This document shows, in pieces, positions 55,103 through 64,000 of a DNA stretch of 64,000 nt. The notes below the pieces were generated by a model. That model ran no database searches and was not told where the DNA came from. It saw nothing but the letters and a program-made list of their open reading frames with translations. The DNA is from Owenweeksia sp. GTDB lineage: Bacteria > Bacteroidota > Bacteroidia > Flavobacteriales > Schleiferiaceae. The stretch covers positions 1-64,000 of the forward strand of contig JANQHO010000120.1 of NCBI GenBank assembly GCA_028277105.1, in the 5' to 3' direction. Position 1 is the first letter of the stretch. Each line of letters opens with the position of its first letter. Both the position numbers and the translations under genes were made by a program.

Positions 55103-56806
55103 ATGAAAAAGAATGAAGTTTTTGCAAAAACAATCCTGGGAGTTTTGTTAACGGCTTTCTGTTTTACAGCTTCACAGGCGCAACAATACATGCGTAGTAA
55201 CTTCTGGTATTTTGGCAAAAATGCAGGCATCGATTTCAATCTGGATGGCAATGGTATTCCCGAGCCAATTAGCGGGCCAATAGATCAACTTGAAGGTACT
55301 GCTATTATGTCTGACTTACAGGGCAATGTGTTGTTTTCTACAGATGGGGTCTCCGTTTATGATCGCAATGGGAATTCAATGCCTAATGGCAGGGGGTTAA
55401 GCGGACATGAATCCACATCACAAGTATTGATCGTACCTCATCTCGGTAATCCCGATCAGTATTACATCTTCACTACAGATGCAGGAAAATTTGAGCACCA
55501 CTATAGCCTAGTAGATATGAGCTTGAATAACGGTTTGGGTGATGTTGACCGGTTACAAAGGAATATTCCAATAGCCAGGGGTTCCAAAACAACAGAAGGG
55601 ATTTCAGGTATTATTTGTAATGACGAAAAGGGCTGGATTATTACTCATAACGGTCAGAATAATAAATTCTTGGCTTATGAAATCAACAGAACCGGATTGC
55701 ATAATTCCCCGGTGGAATCAGCAATTGGCCCAGATTTTCGATATGCGGATCATACGGGCCAAATAAAATTCTCACATGACGGTACTAAGCTAGTTGTTCC
55801 CTATTATGATTACATAAGCTATATATACAGTGTTTTATTATGTGATTTTGATCCCGGTACAGGAGAGGTATTGGATGTGGATACTATAATGCTACCTGAT
55901 AAGTTTAATCCTTATGGTACAGAATTTTCTCCTGACGACACAAAAATATATTTGACACAGAGAGGAGGGGGAAATTCAATTATTCAAATTGATCTGGCCA
56001 ATAATGCCCGGTTAAACACTATTGCTTTTGCCTCTGGTAATGATCTGTATGCTATGTTGCTGGGGCCTGACGGGAAGATATATATTAACCGTAATAGTAA
56101 TTCGTTGAGTGTGATTAATCAACCCAACGAGGTAGGAGGAGCGACAGATTTTGTTTTAAATGGCTTTCCTTTATTGCCAGGCTTGGAAGGGAATATAGGA
56201 ATCCCTAATTTTTCACAGAATTATACGGTTCCCGAATGTGATGCTACGGTATTGATCTACAATAATGATGATCAATTACCTAACCTTTTAGCCACAGCCT
56301 CTGATTATATTCTTGCAGGCAGCCGCTACGATGCTGGTAGTCCCTCATCATTGGTTACTTCGGTTCCTGTTAATAACACCCGTTTACAAGCCGGCAACTA
56401 CATTGAACTAGGCTCTGATTTTGAAGCAGCACCTTTGACGCAGGCCTCCTTTTCAGCTTTTATTTCAACTTGTTCCAGTGTTGTTTGTGATGACGGTACC
56501 AGTAAAAGATCGATAGTGGAAGAAAACAGTGAAGAAGAAAGTGAAGTTGCCGGCCTACATCTCTTCCCTAACCCATTATATGGCAGTGAATTACAACTGG
56601 AATATACCCTGGCAGAAGATAAGCCAGTAAGCATTTTTCTGTACAATGCCGTGGGGCAGGAAGTCAGGCGTTTGGAAGATGGTATAAGGCCTGGAGCCGG
56701 CTCTCATTCTCACACTTTTGATGTTTCCGGCCTGGCAGCCGGTATTTATACCTGCCGTATGCAGGCCGGGGAGAAAGTAGCGAACCAAAAGCTGGTAGTG
56801 CCATAA
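55103..56806 (+). CDS. Secreted beta-propeller T9SS protein, copy 4
   Basis: 567 residues. Signal peptide MKKNEVFAKTILGVLLTAFC then FTASQAQQ. The propeller start resembles copy 1 (MRSNFWYFGKNAGIDFNLDG), while the T9SS end resembles copy 3. 3-coathanger stack at LQAGNYIELGSDFEAAP; acidic linker VEENSEEESE. The 56-bp spacer before it is unlike those before copies 2 and 3. Last gene of the operon, followed by a shared bidirectional terminator. Confidence 0.9.
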   Translation: MKKNEVFAKTILGVLLTAFCFTASQAQQYMRSNFWYFGKNAGIDFNLDGNGIPEPISGPIDQLEGTAIMSDLQGNVLFSTDGVSVYDRNGNSMPNGRGLSGHESTSQVLIVPHLGNPDQYYIFTTDAGKFEHHYSLVDMSLNNGLGDVDRLQRNIPIARGSKTTEGISGIICNDEKGWIITHNGQNNKFLAYEINRTGLHNSPVESAIGPDFRYADHTGQIKFSHDGTKLVVPYYDYISYIYSVLLCDFDPGTGEVLDVDTIMLPDKFNPYGTEFSPDDTKIYLTQRGGGNSIIQIDLANNARLNTIAFASGNDLYAMLLGPDGKIYINRNSNSLSVINQPNEVGGATDFVLNGFPLLPGLEGNIGIPNFSQNYTVPECDATVLIYNNDDQLPNLLATASDYILAGSRYDAGSPSSLVTSVPVNNTRLQAGNYIELGSDFEAAPLTQASFSAFISTCSSVVCDDGTSKRSIVEENSEEESEVAGLHLFPNPLYGSELQLEYTLAEDKPVSIFLYNAVGQEVRRLEDGIRPGAGSHSHTFDVSGLAAGIYTCRMQAGEKVANQKLVVP

Positions 56807-56890
56807 ATCCAAACGGTTGATCAATGCTACATTTTTACTACCAATAATCCGTAGAAAGCAGGATACTACATAGCCTACTATTTATAACAA

Positions 56891-56916
56891 AAAGCTGCCC
56901 CCGGAGGGGCAGCTTT
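56891..56916. terminator. Bidirectional terminator between copy 4 and the short CBM-like gene
   Basis: AAAGCTGCCCC (56891-56901) pairs with GGGGCAGCTTT (56906-56916), loop CGGA. Flanking A- and T-rich tracts make it usable in both directions. Almost the same hairpin follows the CBM-PKD gene near 45720. Confidence 0.8.
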
Positions 56917-56943
56917 CAAAGACCTGTGAGGGAAAATCTTCTG

Positions 56944-57765
56944 TTATTGCTTGATGAACTTCTTTTTATGAGCCTTTCCGTTTACTTCTATATGCAGGAT
57001 ATAAAGCCCGGCTGGTAAAGCAGTCGTATTGAGGATAATTTCATTGGTAACTTGTTCTACGGTTGCTTGTCTCGAAAGATCGGAAACCAGTCGACCTGAG
57101 CTGTCAAAGATGAGGGTCGACCCTACCTTCGGCTTTTCCTTTGCATCGTCAATTTTAAGGCGAAGGGAACCGTTATTGGGGTTGGGAAACAACTTGATAT
57201 GAGCCTCCTTGCTTGTGGAATTTACAGGGGTGCTTTCGCCAACGCCAAGCCCCTGAGAGCTGAGCTCCAGGTCGTCCAGGTTAAAGTCTGTGAAATGACC
57301 AAAGTTAGCCTGCCTGATCTCGAGGTTTATACTGGTACCTGGTCCGGTGGTAAAATTAACGAGCTGATTTTGCCAGCCGCCAGTAGGAGTAAAGGTGAAG
57401 ACCCCCTGGCTCGCACTGTTCACGAATACCTCTACCACAGCAGTACAGTTTGTTCTGGGATCTATCCAAAAGGAAAAATCATAATTAGTATTAGGGTTTA
57501 CGCTTACGTTTTGCCCCCACACTAAATTGTTTTCAGAGTTGCTAAGCCGTCCATCCAGGCGCATTAAGCTATCTCCCGGCTGATCGTGACTAGTGCGGTT
57601 ATTCCACCCGGCATTTACGATCTCATGGGTGTATACTCCAAAGCCAACAGGGTAGTCGGTATTGAAAGTAGGTGGGGTGTTTCCGGATTCAAAATCTCCG
57701 TTGTTGATCTGTGCATATCCCCCAATAGCTCCCATGAGCATCACTAATAGTAAAGCTTTTTTCAT
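56944..57765 (-). CDS. Secreted carbohydrate-binding-like T9SS protein, short paralogue
   Basis: 273 residues. Signal peptide (MKKALLLVMLMGAIGGYA), jelly-roll carbohydrate-binding-like domain (INNGDFESGNTPPTFNTDYP, WGQNVSVNPNTNYDFSFWID), then directly the T9SS type A domain (KLFPNPNNGSLRLKI, ending KKFIKQ). Compared with 45760-47157 it lacks both PKD domains; the join is near LDDLELSSQGLGVGES. The terminator and the sequence just past the stop are shared with the long copy, so the duplication included flanking DNA. Confidence 0.9.
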   Translation of the reverse strand: MKKALLLVMLMGAIGGYAQINNGDFESGNTPPTFNTDYPVGFGVYTHEIVNAGWNNRTSHDQPGDSLMRLDGRLSNSENNLVWGQNVSVNPNTNYDFSFWIDPRTNCTAVVEVFVNSASQGVFTFTPTGGWQNQLVNFTTGPGTSINLEIRQANFGHFTDFNLDDLELSSQGLGVGESTPVNSTSKEAHIKLFPNPNNGSLRLKIDDAKEKPKVGSTLIFDSSGRLVSDLSRQATVEQVTNEIILNTTALPAGLYILHIEVNGKAHKKKFIKQ

Positions 57766-57999
57766 GTTCAGGTACAGTTTTTAATAATTTGAAAATAAAT
57801 AAGGGGATAAGCCCTGGCAAGCTTTAATGCATGAACGAGACTTATGGATACATCAGCGCAACCATTTTCTTAATGAATGTTTTTTGAAAAAGGCTTTTGT
57901 TTGAGTAATTGACTATCAAATAATTAGAATAAGAAAAATCTTTCCCGTATAAACCGTGATTAAATTTTTTGAGTAAAGGGGTTACTGATGTTAGACCTT

Positions 58000-59655
<1,656 letters not shown>

Positions 59656-59712
59656 GCAAGAATAAATGGTCTTTAACTATACAGGCTGATTATTACAGTG
59701 TTAAACTGCAAC

Positions 59713-60177
59713 TCAAAATTGCCAGTTGAAAGAACCGTTCGTCATGTTAAGAGTATCGGTATTACTGAAGGCAGAAGCTACCATAGTATTAAAAGTGCCG
59801 GAGATGGAATTCTGATTGTTAGTAGTAATGGTTATGCTTCCGGAGAGGTTATTATTCCACAGCACATTATCTTTTGTGTAAGCCACGGTGATTATTGAAG
59901 AGGTAGCAAAATTGAAAGTTCCGGTGGTATCTTCCGGAAAGAATATCTGTACTGAGGAGTTATCACTGTTTTTGAAGGCATTTACCTGGGTTGTACCCCC
60001 GGAAGTAGCAGTGTTGCTAATGGTATTTTGCCAAACACTACCGTCAATGGTAACGGTCAGCTGGTTGCTGTTTTGATTATCCTGATCATCATCGTCTTTG
60101 GAGCAACTTATAGCCAAAAAAGAGGCCATCAAAACCGGGATCAAAAAATTTTGGAACTTGAATATTGTCATCGTCAT
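59713..60177 (-). CDS. Small lipoprotein, DUF6252-like
   Basis: 154 residues from ATG 60177 (the frame is open to a TTG at 60210). Signal peptide II ending LAISC with a D-rich linker (SKDDDDQDNQNSN). The body is a beta-sandwich (LTVTIDGSVWQNTISNTA, SVQIFFPEDTTGTFNFATSS, GSITITTNNQNSISGTFN) as in the common Bacteroidota DUF6252-type lipoproteins. Function unknown. It precedes the ABC-F gene on the same strand, with a gap of ~85 bp. Confidence 0.75.
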   Translation of the reverse strand: MTMTIFKFQNFLIPVLMASFLAISCSKDDDDQDNQNSNQLTVTIDGSVWQNTISNTATSGGTTQVNAFKNSDNSSVQIFFPEDTTGTFNFATSSIITVAYTKDNVLWNNNLSGSITITTNNQNSISGTFNTMVASAFSNTDTLNMTNGSFNWQF

Positions 60178-60217
60178 AATGAGTTTAAACGAATAAAGGT
60201 AAGCTAACAACCTTTAT

Positions 60218-60901
60218 TTAAAAAACTCCTGACAAGCTTATGCTTACCTGCTGATGGTCTGGCAAGTGATATAAGAGTTTTACAAAACCATATTCTTCGT
60301 GGAAAAAGTAACTTCCGGTAATAGCGCCTGTCTCCGAAGTAGCCGTTGCTATGGTTTGATGAGCCAGGATGTTTTGCCGCAGGGGGATGTTGATCCTGTG
60401 AAGGCCATTGTACTTTTGAGTGGTTTTCACTTTGGTGATGGTTTCCCCTTCATAGTTTTTAGCCATAGTAATGCTTCCCTCAGAGGAATAGCGGTAAGTA
60501 GTATCTTCCAGTACTTTGGAGTTGAGGGAAGGGAATTCGGCAAAGCTGAGAATGTAGAGCTCACCAACCCGCGGAGGGTGAATAAAAAACTCTTCTTCAC
60601 TGTCTATTACCCCGGTACTGTTGGTGAGTTCAGTTGTCTCTCCTCCGGCAGACTGGTAATAGGTCCAGATGATTTTGGTTTGCTTTCTTTCGGGATAAAA
60701 GCCATCGGTAACTTCCAGTTTCAGAGAATCAGTTTTCAGGAGCTGACCGGTACTGTCGGTAAACTGTACTAAAAAGCTGAATTCTTTGCCCGGAATATAA
60801 ATGCGGTTATCGCTGTTCTTATTCCAACTGCAAGACCCTAAGGTTATAGTGATAAGGAAGAGCGTGAATGTTCTGGGAAGCAGATATGTTTTATTCTTCA
60901 A
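60218..60901 (-). CDS. Lipoprotein, unknown
   Basis: 227 residues from a TTG at 60901 (giving MKNKTYLLPRTFTLFLITIT then LGSC lipobox); an in-frame GTG at 60943 would add 14 residues and lengthen the overlap with the gene before it. The body is beta-rich (FSFLVQFTDSTGQLLKTDSL, VGELYILSFAEFPS). The TTG start overlaps the stop of the NTF2-like gene, so they are probably coupled. I do not recognise the family. Confidence 0.65.
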   Translation of the reverse strand: MKNKTYLLPRTFTLFLITITLGSCSWNKNSDNRIYIPGKEFSFLVQFTDSTGQLLKTDSLKLEVTDGFYPERKQTKIIWTYYQSAGGETTELTNSTGVIDSEEEFFIHPPRVGELYILSFAEFPSLNSKVLEDTTYRYSSEGSITMAKNYEGETITKVKTTQKYNGLHRINIPLRQNILAHQTIATATSETGAITGSYFFHEEYGFVKLLYHLPDHQQVSISLSGVF

Positions 60902-61361
60902 CCGCAATTTCGCGATAGGTTTTGTTGACCAGCTTCCAGCCACCGGGATATTTATAAAGGGCCAGAAAATCGATATACCGGGCTTTGTTGCCTACTAAAA
61001 AAGTAAGTTTTACATTGGCCAGCTGGCCTTCCACATCAATTTTATGGTAGCGAACGGAAACCTGTTCCTGGGGTGGGAGGGGATACTTTCCGGCTGCTTT
61101 ATTCTTTTCAACCCTTTTGATGAGGTCTGCATAAGTTACAATCCTGGTTTGGCCGTTCTCCTCCAGTCCGATCATCTCAAAGTGCTCGCTAAAGCCGAGT
61201 TCGATATTCCTGACCACGCCTTTGTTGAACACTCCGTTTACATAGGCTTCCCTGATCAGTTCACGTATGGCCAATTCGTCTTCGCGGGTTTGCTGGGCAT
61301 GAGCAGAGAAAGTAATAACCAAAAAGGTAATGATGGGTAATATCTGTTTCCAGTTTTTCAT
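60891..61361 (-). CDS. Exported NTF2-like (lumazine-binding-type) protein
   Basis: 156 residues from ATG 61361 (a TTG immediately before is in frame). Signal peptide (MKNWKQILPIITFLVITFSA then HA). TREDELAIRELIREAYVNGV, GFSEHFEMIGL and ALYKYPGGWKLVNKTYREI match the SnoaL/NTF2-like fold typed Lumazine_bd_2 in Bacteroidota. The pocket may bind a small ligand; no catalysis is evident. It overlaps the lipoprotein downstream by 11 bp. Confidence 0.85.
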   Translation of the reverse strand: MKNWKQILPIITFLVITFSAHAQQTREDELAIRELIREAYVNGVFNKGVVRNIELGFSEHFEMIGLEENGQTRIVTYADLIKRVEKNKAAGKYPLPPQEQVSVRYHKIDVEGQLANVKLTFLVGNKARYIDFLALYKYPGGWKLVNKTYREIAVEE

Positions 61362-61382
61362 CAAAAAAATATGAGTTTACCG

Positions 61383-61390
61383 CAAACTTA
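61383..61390 (-). promoter_or_regulatory. Possible -7 element TAAGTTTG for the NTF2-like gene
   Basis: TAAGTTTG on the minus strand fits TAnnTTTG, 22 bp before the ATG at 61361. It overlaps the stop codon of the gene at 61388. The -33 element is not seen. Confidence 0.3.
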
Positions 61391-61783
61391 ATGGTTGCGT
61401 TTAATCACTATTCTTAATTGATCTTTTTTATCAGTTAATTTTAATCTTATTTCTACTTTATCCTTTTGCTTAATGATATCATGGATCAGGATAGCTTCCA
61501 TATTGGACCACCCCAATTGAAAAGCGGTACCTTTCCATTCTTCCGTATAGAATATGGCAACTCTTCCCAATGAGGTCTCAATAGTTTCATGACCTACTTT
61601 GTCTTCACAAGCGTAGGGACATACTATAACGGCTTTTATTTCAGGCCTGAAATATTCTTTGAGCTCATTGTTGTAAACCAGTTTTTGTATGATTTCTTCC
61701 ATCTCCAATGCCTCCTGGGCAATCAGCTTATTGAAGCCTAAGAGAAGAAATACCAATAATGTGAGTGTAATGGGTTTTTTCAT
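61388..61783 (-). CDS. Exported protein, unknown
   Basis: 131 residues. Signal peptide (MKKPITLTLLVFLLLGFNKL then IAQ). The mature part has two Cys (CPYACED) that could form a disulfide and a beta-rich C-terminus (DKVEIRLKLTDKKDQLRIVI). It is coupled to the upstream VOC gene by a 4-bp overlap. I do not recognise the family. Confidence 0.7.
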   Translation of the reverse strand: MKKPITLTLLVFLLLGFNKLIAQEALEMEEIIQKLVYNNELKEYFRPEIKAVIVCPYACEDKVGHETIETSLGRVAIFYTEEWKGTAFQLGWSNMEAILIHDIIKQKDKVEIRLKLTDKKDQLRIVIKRNH

Positions 61784-62136
61784 ATTGGGGAGTTGATGTT
61801 TTGTCCAAAGCGGATTAAATTTCCATCTAAATCTACGATAGCAAATTCACGCATACCCCAGGGTTGGTCCTGCAGCTTTCCGTTGGGATGGATCACCCCG
61901 GCCTGTTGCATTTCCTCATAAAGTTGGTCAACTTCGGTTACGTCTACGTAGCAACTGGTGTTTTCGGGAAAGATCTTATCGTCACAATGCCAGAAGTGAA
62001 TGGTGATCTCATCACGGCTTACAATACCGTAGCCTTCGTCTTTCCAAAGAGGGCGAAAGCCCAGTGTATTCTCGTAAAAAGCTACAGTTTCTTGAATATC
62101 CAGAGAAGCCAGAACGGGATGTGAGCGTTGGAGCAT
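61780..62136 (-). CDS. VOC-family (bleomycin-resistance-like) protein
   Basis: 118 residues. SHPVLASLDIQETVAFYENT, LGFRPLWKDEGYGIVSRDEI, YVDVTEVDQLYEEM and FAIVDLDGNLIRFG match the VOC fold of the bleomycin-binding type (dimeric, small-molecule binding). The start codon lies inside a 14-bp perfect inverted repeat that could hide it in the mRNA. It overlaps the downstream exported protein by 4 bp. Confidence 0.88.
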   Translation of the reverse strand: MLQRSHPVLASLDIQETVAFYENTLGFRPLWKDEGYGIVSRDEITIHFWHCDDKIFPENTSCYVDVTEVDQLYEEMQQAGVIHPNGKLQDQPWGMREFAIVDLDGNLIRFGQNINSPI

Positions 62137-62184
62137 TTTAAGGTTTTAGATGTATTGCAATTTAACTTTTAAACCTTAAAATGC
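62133..62184 (-). repeat. 14-bp perfect inverted repeat covering the VOC start codon
   Basis: GCATTTTAAGGTTT (62133-62146) and AAACCTTAAAATGC (62171-62184) are exact reverse complements with 24 bp between. In the minus-strand mRNA the stem would contain the ATG (62134-62136) of the VOC gene. Confidence 0.75.
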
Positions 62185-62215
62185 ATCTTATAGCTGAGGA
62201 GATTAATAAACTTTT

Positions 62216-62569
62216 TTACAAACCTTTCTCCAGCGACTGACGTACCAGATCCAAGATAGCTTCGGTGTTTACGGAATCTTTTTCGGTTGTTTTATAAGTA
62301 CGTGCTTTGGCTCCGTTACCGGATAGAATATGGTGTTTATCGTCTAGGGAGGCTCCTTCCATGAAGAGTAGGGTAACGTGATTTTTGGCTATTCTGTAAC
62401 CGCAAATATTTTTCTTATTAAAAAAGGCGATACTACCCCATTTAATGCCTTCTTTTACCCTGTTATCGGCAGAAAGTACAGCTTCCCTTATTTCCAGTAC
62501 CAGTTTCTTTTGTAGTTCCGGCAGCCCGTTTACATAGCGTTCGATCTCAGTATTGCTGTATTCAATCAT
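62216..62569 (-). CDS. DUF1801 protein, second copy
   Basis: 117 residues. YVNGLPELQKKLVLEIREAV, VKEGIKWGSIAFFNKKNICG and YRIAKNHVTLLFMEGASLDD match DUF1801. It is distantly related to the gene at 33083-33430. It overlaps the upstream membrane protein by 8 bp. Role unknown. Confidence 0.82.
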   Translation of the reverse strand: MIEYSNTEIERYVNGLPELQKKLVLEIREAVLSADNRVKEGIKWGSIAFFNKKNICGYRIAKNHVTLLFMEGASLDDKHHILSGNGAKARTYKTTEKDSVNTEAILDLVRQSLEKGL

Positions 62570-62969
62570 GGTTGGGATTTTTATAATTGTAAATAAATGC
62601 TATGGCTAAACCTATTATCCCACCTATGAGGAGATGAGCGAGAGTATTTAAGACAAAAATGAGATTGAAATCTACTTTCCAGATAGCTCTTACCACTATG
62701 GCCTGAGGTAGAAACATCAGTGTAGCGGCCAAGCAGCCAAAAACAAACCCCCGGCCTGTTTGGGGACTTGTTTTATAATAAAAGGGGAACAGGTAAACTA
62801 TTAATCCGACATAGAGTAGATGGTTTAGCATCAAGGCCGGATAATTTATTTCATCTCTCCGGTAGGGCACCGTATTTGCTTCATCCGTCAACATGTACCA
62901 AACAGTGGTAAGCAGGTTACTCAACACAAAGGCCACTATTACTGCCAGTACCATTTTTTTAGTATTCAT
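62562..62969 (-). CDS. Integral membrane protein, four segments
   Basis: 135 residues with four predicted membrane helices (VLAVIVAFVLSNLLTTVWYM, LLYVGLIVYLFPFYY, GFVFGCLAATLMFLPQAIVV and LAHLLIGGIIGLAIAFIYNY). No family is recognised; the size and layout recall DUF1761-like proteins. It is coupled to the DUF1801 gene by an 8-bp overlap, so they may act together. Confidence 0.75.
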   Translation of the reverse strand: MNTKKMVLAVIVAFVLSNLLTTVWYMLTDEANTVPYRRDEINYPALMLNHLLYVGLIVYLFPFYYKTSPQTGRGFVFGCLAATLMFLPQAIVVRAIWKVDFNLIFVLNTLAHLLIGGIIGLAIAFIYNYKNPNHD

Positions 62970-63039
62970 AGGAGGTTTATTAAGTTTTCAGCAAAGTTGC
63001 TTTTTACCTTTTGGGAAAAATTGACATTTTGCGACATAT

Positions 63040-64000
63040 TTGATCACGGTGTTTTTTGCAGGAAAATTTGTGTTGGACCTGGCGGAGTTTGCGGAGAGTA
63101 AAGGTCTCTCCCGCAGGCATGTTATCCTGACTTCCGGTAAGTCGGAAGAGCAGCTTGTGAAAGAAGGCTGCCTGGTGGATTACGACTGTATCGCCAATGT
63201 TTTTACTGCCATTAAAAAGGAGGGGGTTGTACAAGATTTTGGCCTGCTGATGGGCGAGCAGATCAATCTGCAGGCAACGGCTTACCTGGACCGCTTAATG
63301 GAAAGTTGTTCCGGGGTAGAGGAAGCTTTTCAATATGCAGTAGCTTACAGCAAACTGATCAGTGATGCTATGGATTGTAGCCTGGAAATTTCGGAAGACA
63401 ACTTCAGGGTAAATTTTGAATTAAATCCCAATTGGGTTTTAAAGGACGATTACGCTATTCATCAAAACCTCAACCTGGCTTTGATATGTACCAAGAACTC
63501 CCTGTTCCGGCTTACTCAAAGGGAATACTTCCCTCTTGAAGTGCATTTCTATTATCCCAAGCCCAGAAAACTGTTGGAATACTACCGGCTTTTCAATTGC
63601 CGCTTAAAGTTTAATGCGAAGGTTTCGACTATTGTATTTCACCGGCATATTCTCGGTAGGCCTAATCAAAGAGCCGATAGTGACCTGAGAGAACAACTAA
63701 AAGAGGCAGCAGATAAAGTAATCACCAGCTTGCCCAATGAGAACCAGTTGCTCAGTAAGGTTAAAAAACTGATCCTTGAAGCTGTTTCTGCCAATTTGTC
63801 TCCCATAGACCAGGTGGCTGAGAAGCTCAATATGAGTCCCAGGACTTTGCAACGCAAGCTTAAGGCTCTGAATACTTCTTTCCGGCACATTCAAAATGAG
63901 GTTAAATTGCAATTGGCGCAAAAGCTCATCAGAAAAGGAATAAATAATGTGGATGAGATCGCTTATTTAACAGGATATTCGGAATCCAGTGCTTTGATAA
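63040..64000 (+). CDS. AraC-family transcriptional regulator with arabinose-binding-like domain (3' end cut)
   Basis: 320 residues visible, open to the right edge, so the C-terminus is missing. The start is uncertain: TTG 63040 (MITVFFAGKFVLDLAEF) or GTG 63049; an in-frame TGA lies at 63022. Residues ~20-200 match the Arabinose_bd-type regulator domain (FGLLMGEQINLQATAYLDRL, LEVHFYYPKPRKLLEYYRLF). The HTH_18 part starts ~245 (NLSPIDQVAEKLNMSPRTLQ, then the second helix pair NVDEIAYLTGYSESSA). A CATATTTG near-match to the -7 box lies at 63035-63042. Target unknown. Confidence 0.88.
   Translation, partial: MITVFFAGKFVLDLAEFAESKGLSRRHVILTSGKSEEQLVKEGCLVDYDCIANVFTAIKKEGVVQDFGLLMGEQINLQATAYLDRLMESCSGVEEAFQYAVAYSKLISDAMDCSLEISEDNFRVNFELNPNWVLKDDYAIHQNLNLALICTKNSLFRLTQREYFPLEVHFYYPKPRKLLEYYRLFNCRLKFNAKVSTIVFHRHILGRPNQRADSDLREQLKEAADKVITSLPNENQLLSKVKKLILEAVSANLSPIDQVAEKLNMSPRTLQRKLKALNTSFRHIQNEVKLQLAQKLIRKGINNVDEIAYLTGYSESSALI

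Noticed and set aside
45704-57765. Composite transposon, because paralogues flank the surface island
   Set aside because: The flanking genes are secreted proteins, with no transposase, terminal inverted repeats or target duplications seen.

Overview
The window comes from a chromosome of the phylum Bacteroidota, probably order Flavobacteriales. The evidence is the mutY-ssb-gldE-gldD gliding cluster, several proteins ending in type IX secretion (T9SS) type A sorting domains, TonB-dependent receptors with carboxypeptidase-like N-terminal domains, TAnnTTTG-type promoter boxes, few recognisable Shine-Dalgarno sequences, frequent GTG/TTG starts, and a 29-residue AURKAIP1/COX24 (mS38-like) ribosomal protein. 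I saw no rRNA, tRNA, CRISPR array, transposase or phage gene.

Layout. 1-2.1 kb: the end of one secreted protein and a second complete one, a 766-bp gene-poor stretch, then a small ORF divergent from an XRE-type regulator. 2.1-11 kb: Kdo transferase waaA, a beta-barrel protein and a sugar-nucleotide block (DegT-type aminotransferase, ugd, UDP-glucuronate decarboxylase, galE, rfbB) feeding surface polysaccharide. 11-16 kb: a Cache-domain lipoprotein, an O-methyltransferase, an M16 peptidase, and a LytS/LytTR two-component pair. 15.5-18.3 kb: a TPR protein and TonB receptor that share an operon with that pair. 18.4-27.6 kb: an S9 peptidase, a frameshifted DUF2490 gene, then rng, the 29-aa ribosomal protein, a TPR membrane protein and HU on the minus strand, divergent from mutY, ssb, gldE, gldD and a DUF2007 gene. 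27.6-31.5 kb: a possible structured RNA and a metal-uptake module (Fur/Zur-family regulator, His-rich DUF4625 lipoprotein, TonB receptor) with a shared inverted-repeat operator. 31.5-35.7 kb: small enzymes and tex. 35.7-44.9 kb: an overlapping operon of ECF sigma factor, membrane-spanning anti-sigma-like TPR protein and membrane-anchored periplasmic TPR-CHAT protease homologue, divergent from a 1450-residue secreted M43 metalloprotease. 45-57.8 kb: a surface-protein island with a tail-fibre-like protein and four tandem paralogous secreted beta-propeller proteins, flanked by two paralogous carbohydrate-binding-like T9SS proteins. 58-64 kb: a YbiT-type ABC-F ATPase, several small exported or VOC/DUF1801 proteins, and the start of an AraC-family regulator cut by the window edge.

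Three candidates stand out as systems. (1) The sigma/anti-sigma/TPR-CHAT operon looks like an envelope-stress circuit in which a periplasmic CHAT protease could cleave the periplasmic part of the anti-sigma factor. It resembles in outline the sigma-releasing TPR-CHAT protease of type III-E CRISPR, but no CRISPR is present. (2) The Zur-like operon has a near-identical 15-bp operator upstream of two of its genes; at one it lies between the -33 and -7 promoter elements. (3) The tandem propeller array is a mosaic, with near-identical gene junctions and diverged centres, which points to recent duplication and gene conversion of secreted surface proteins. All functions are inferred from sequence; no searches were run.
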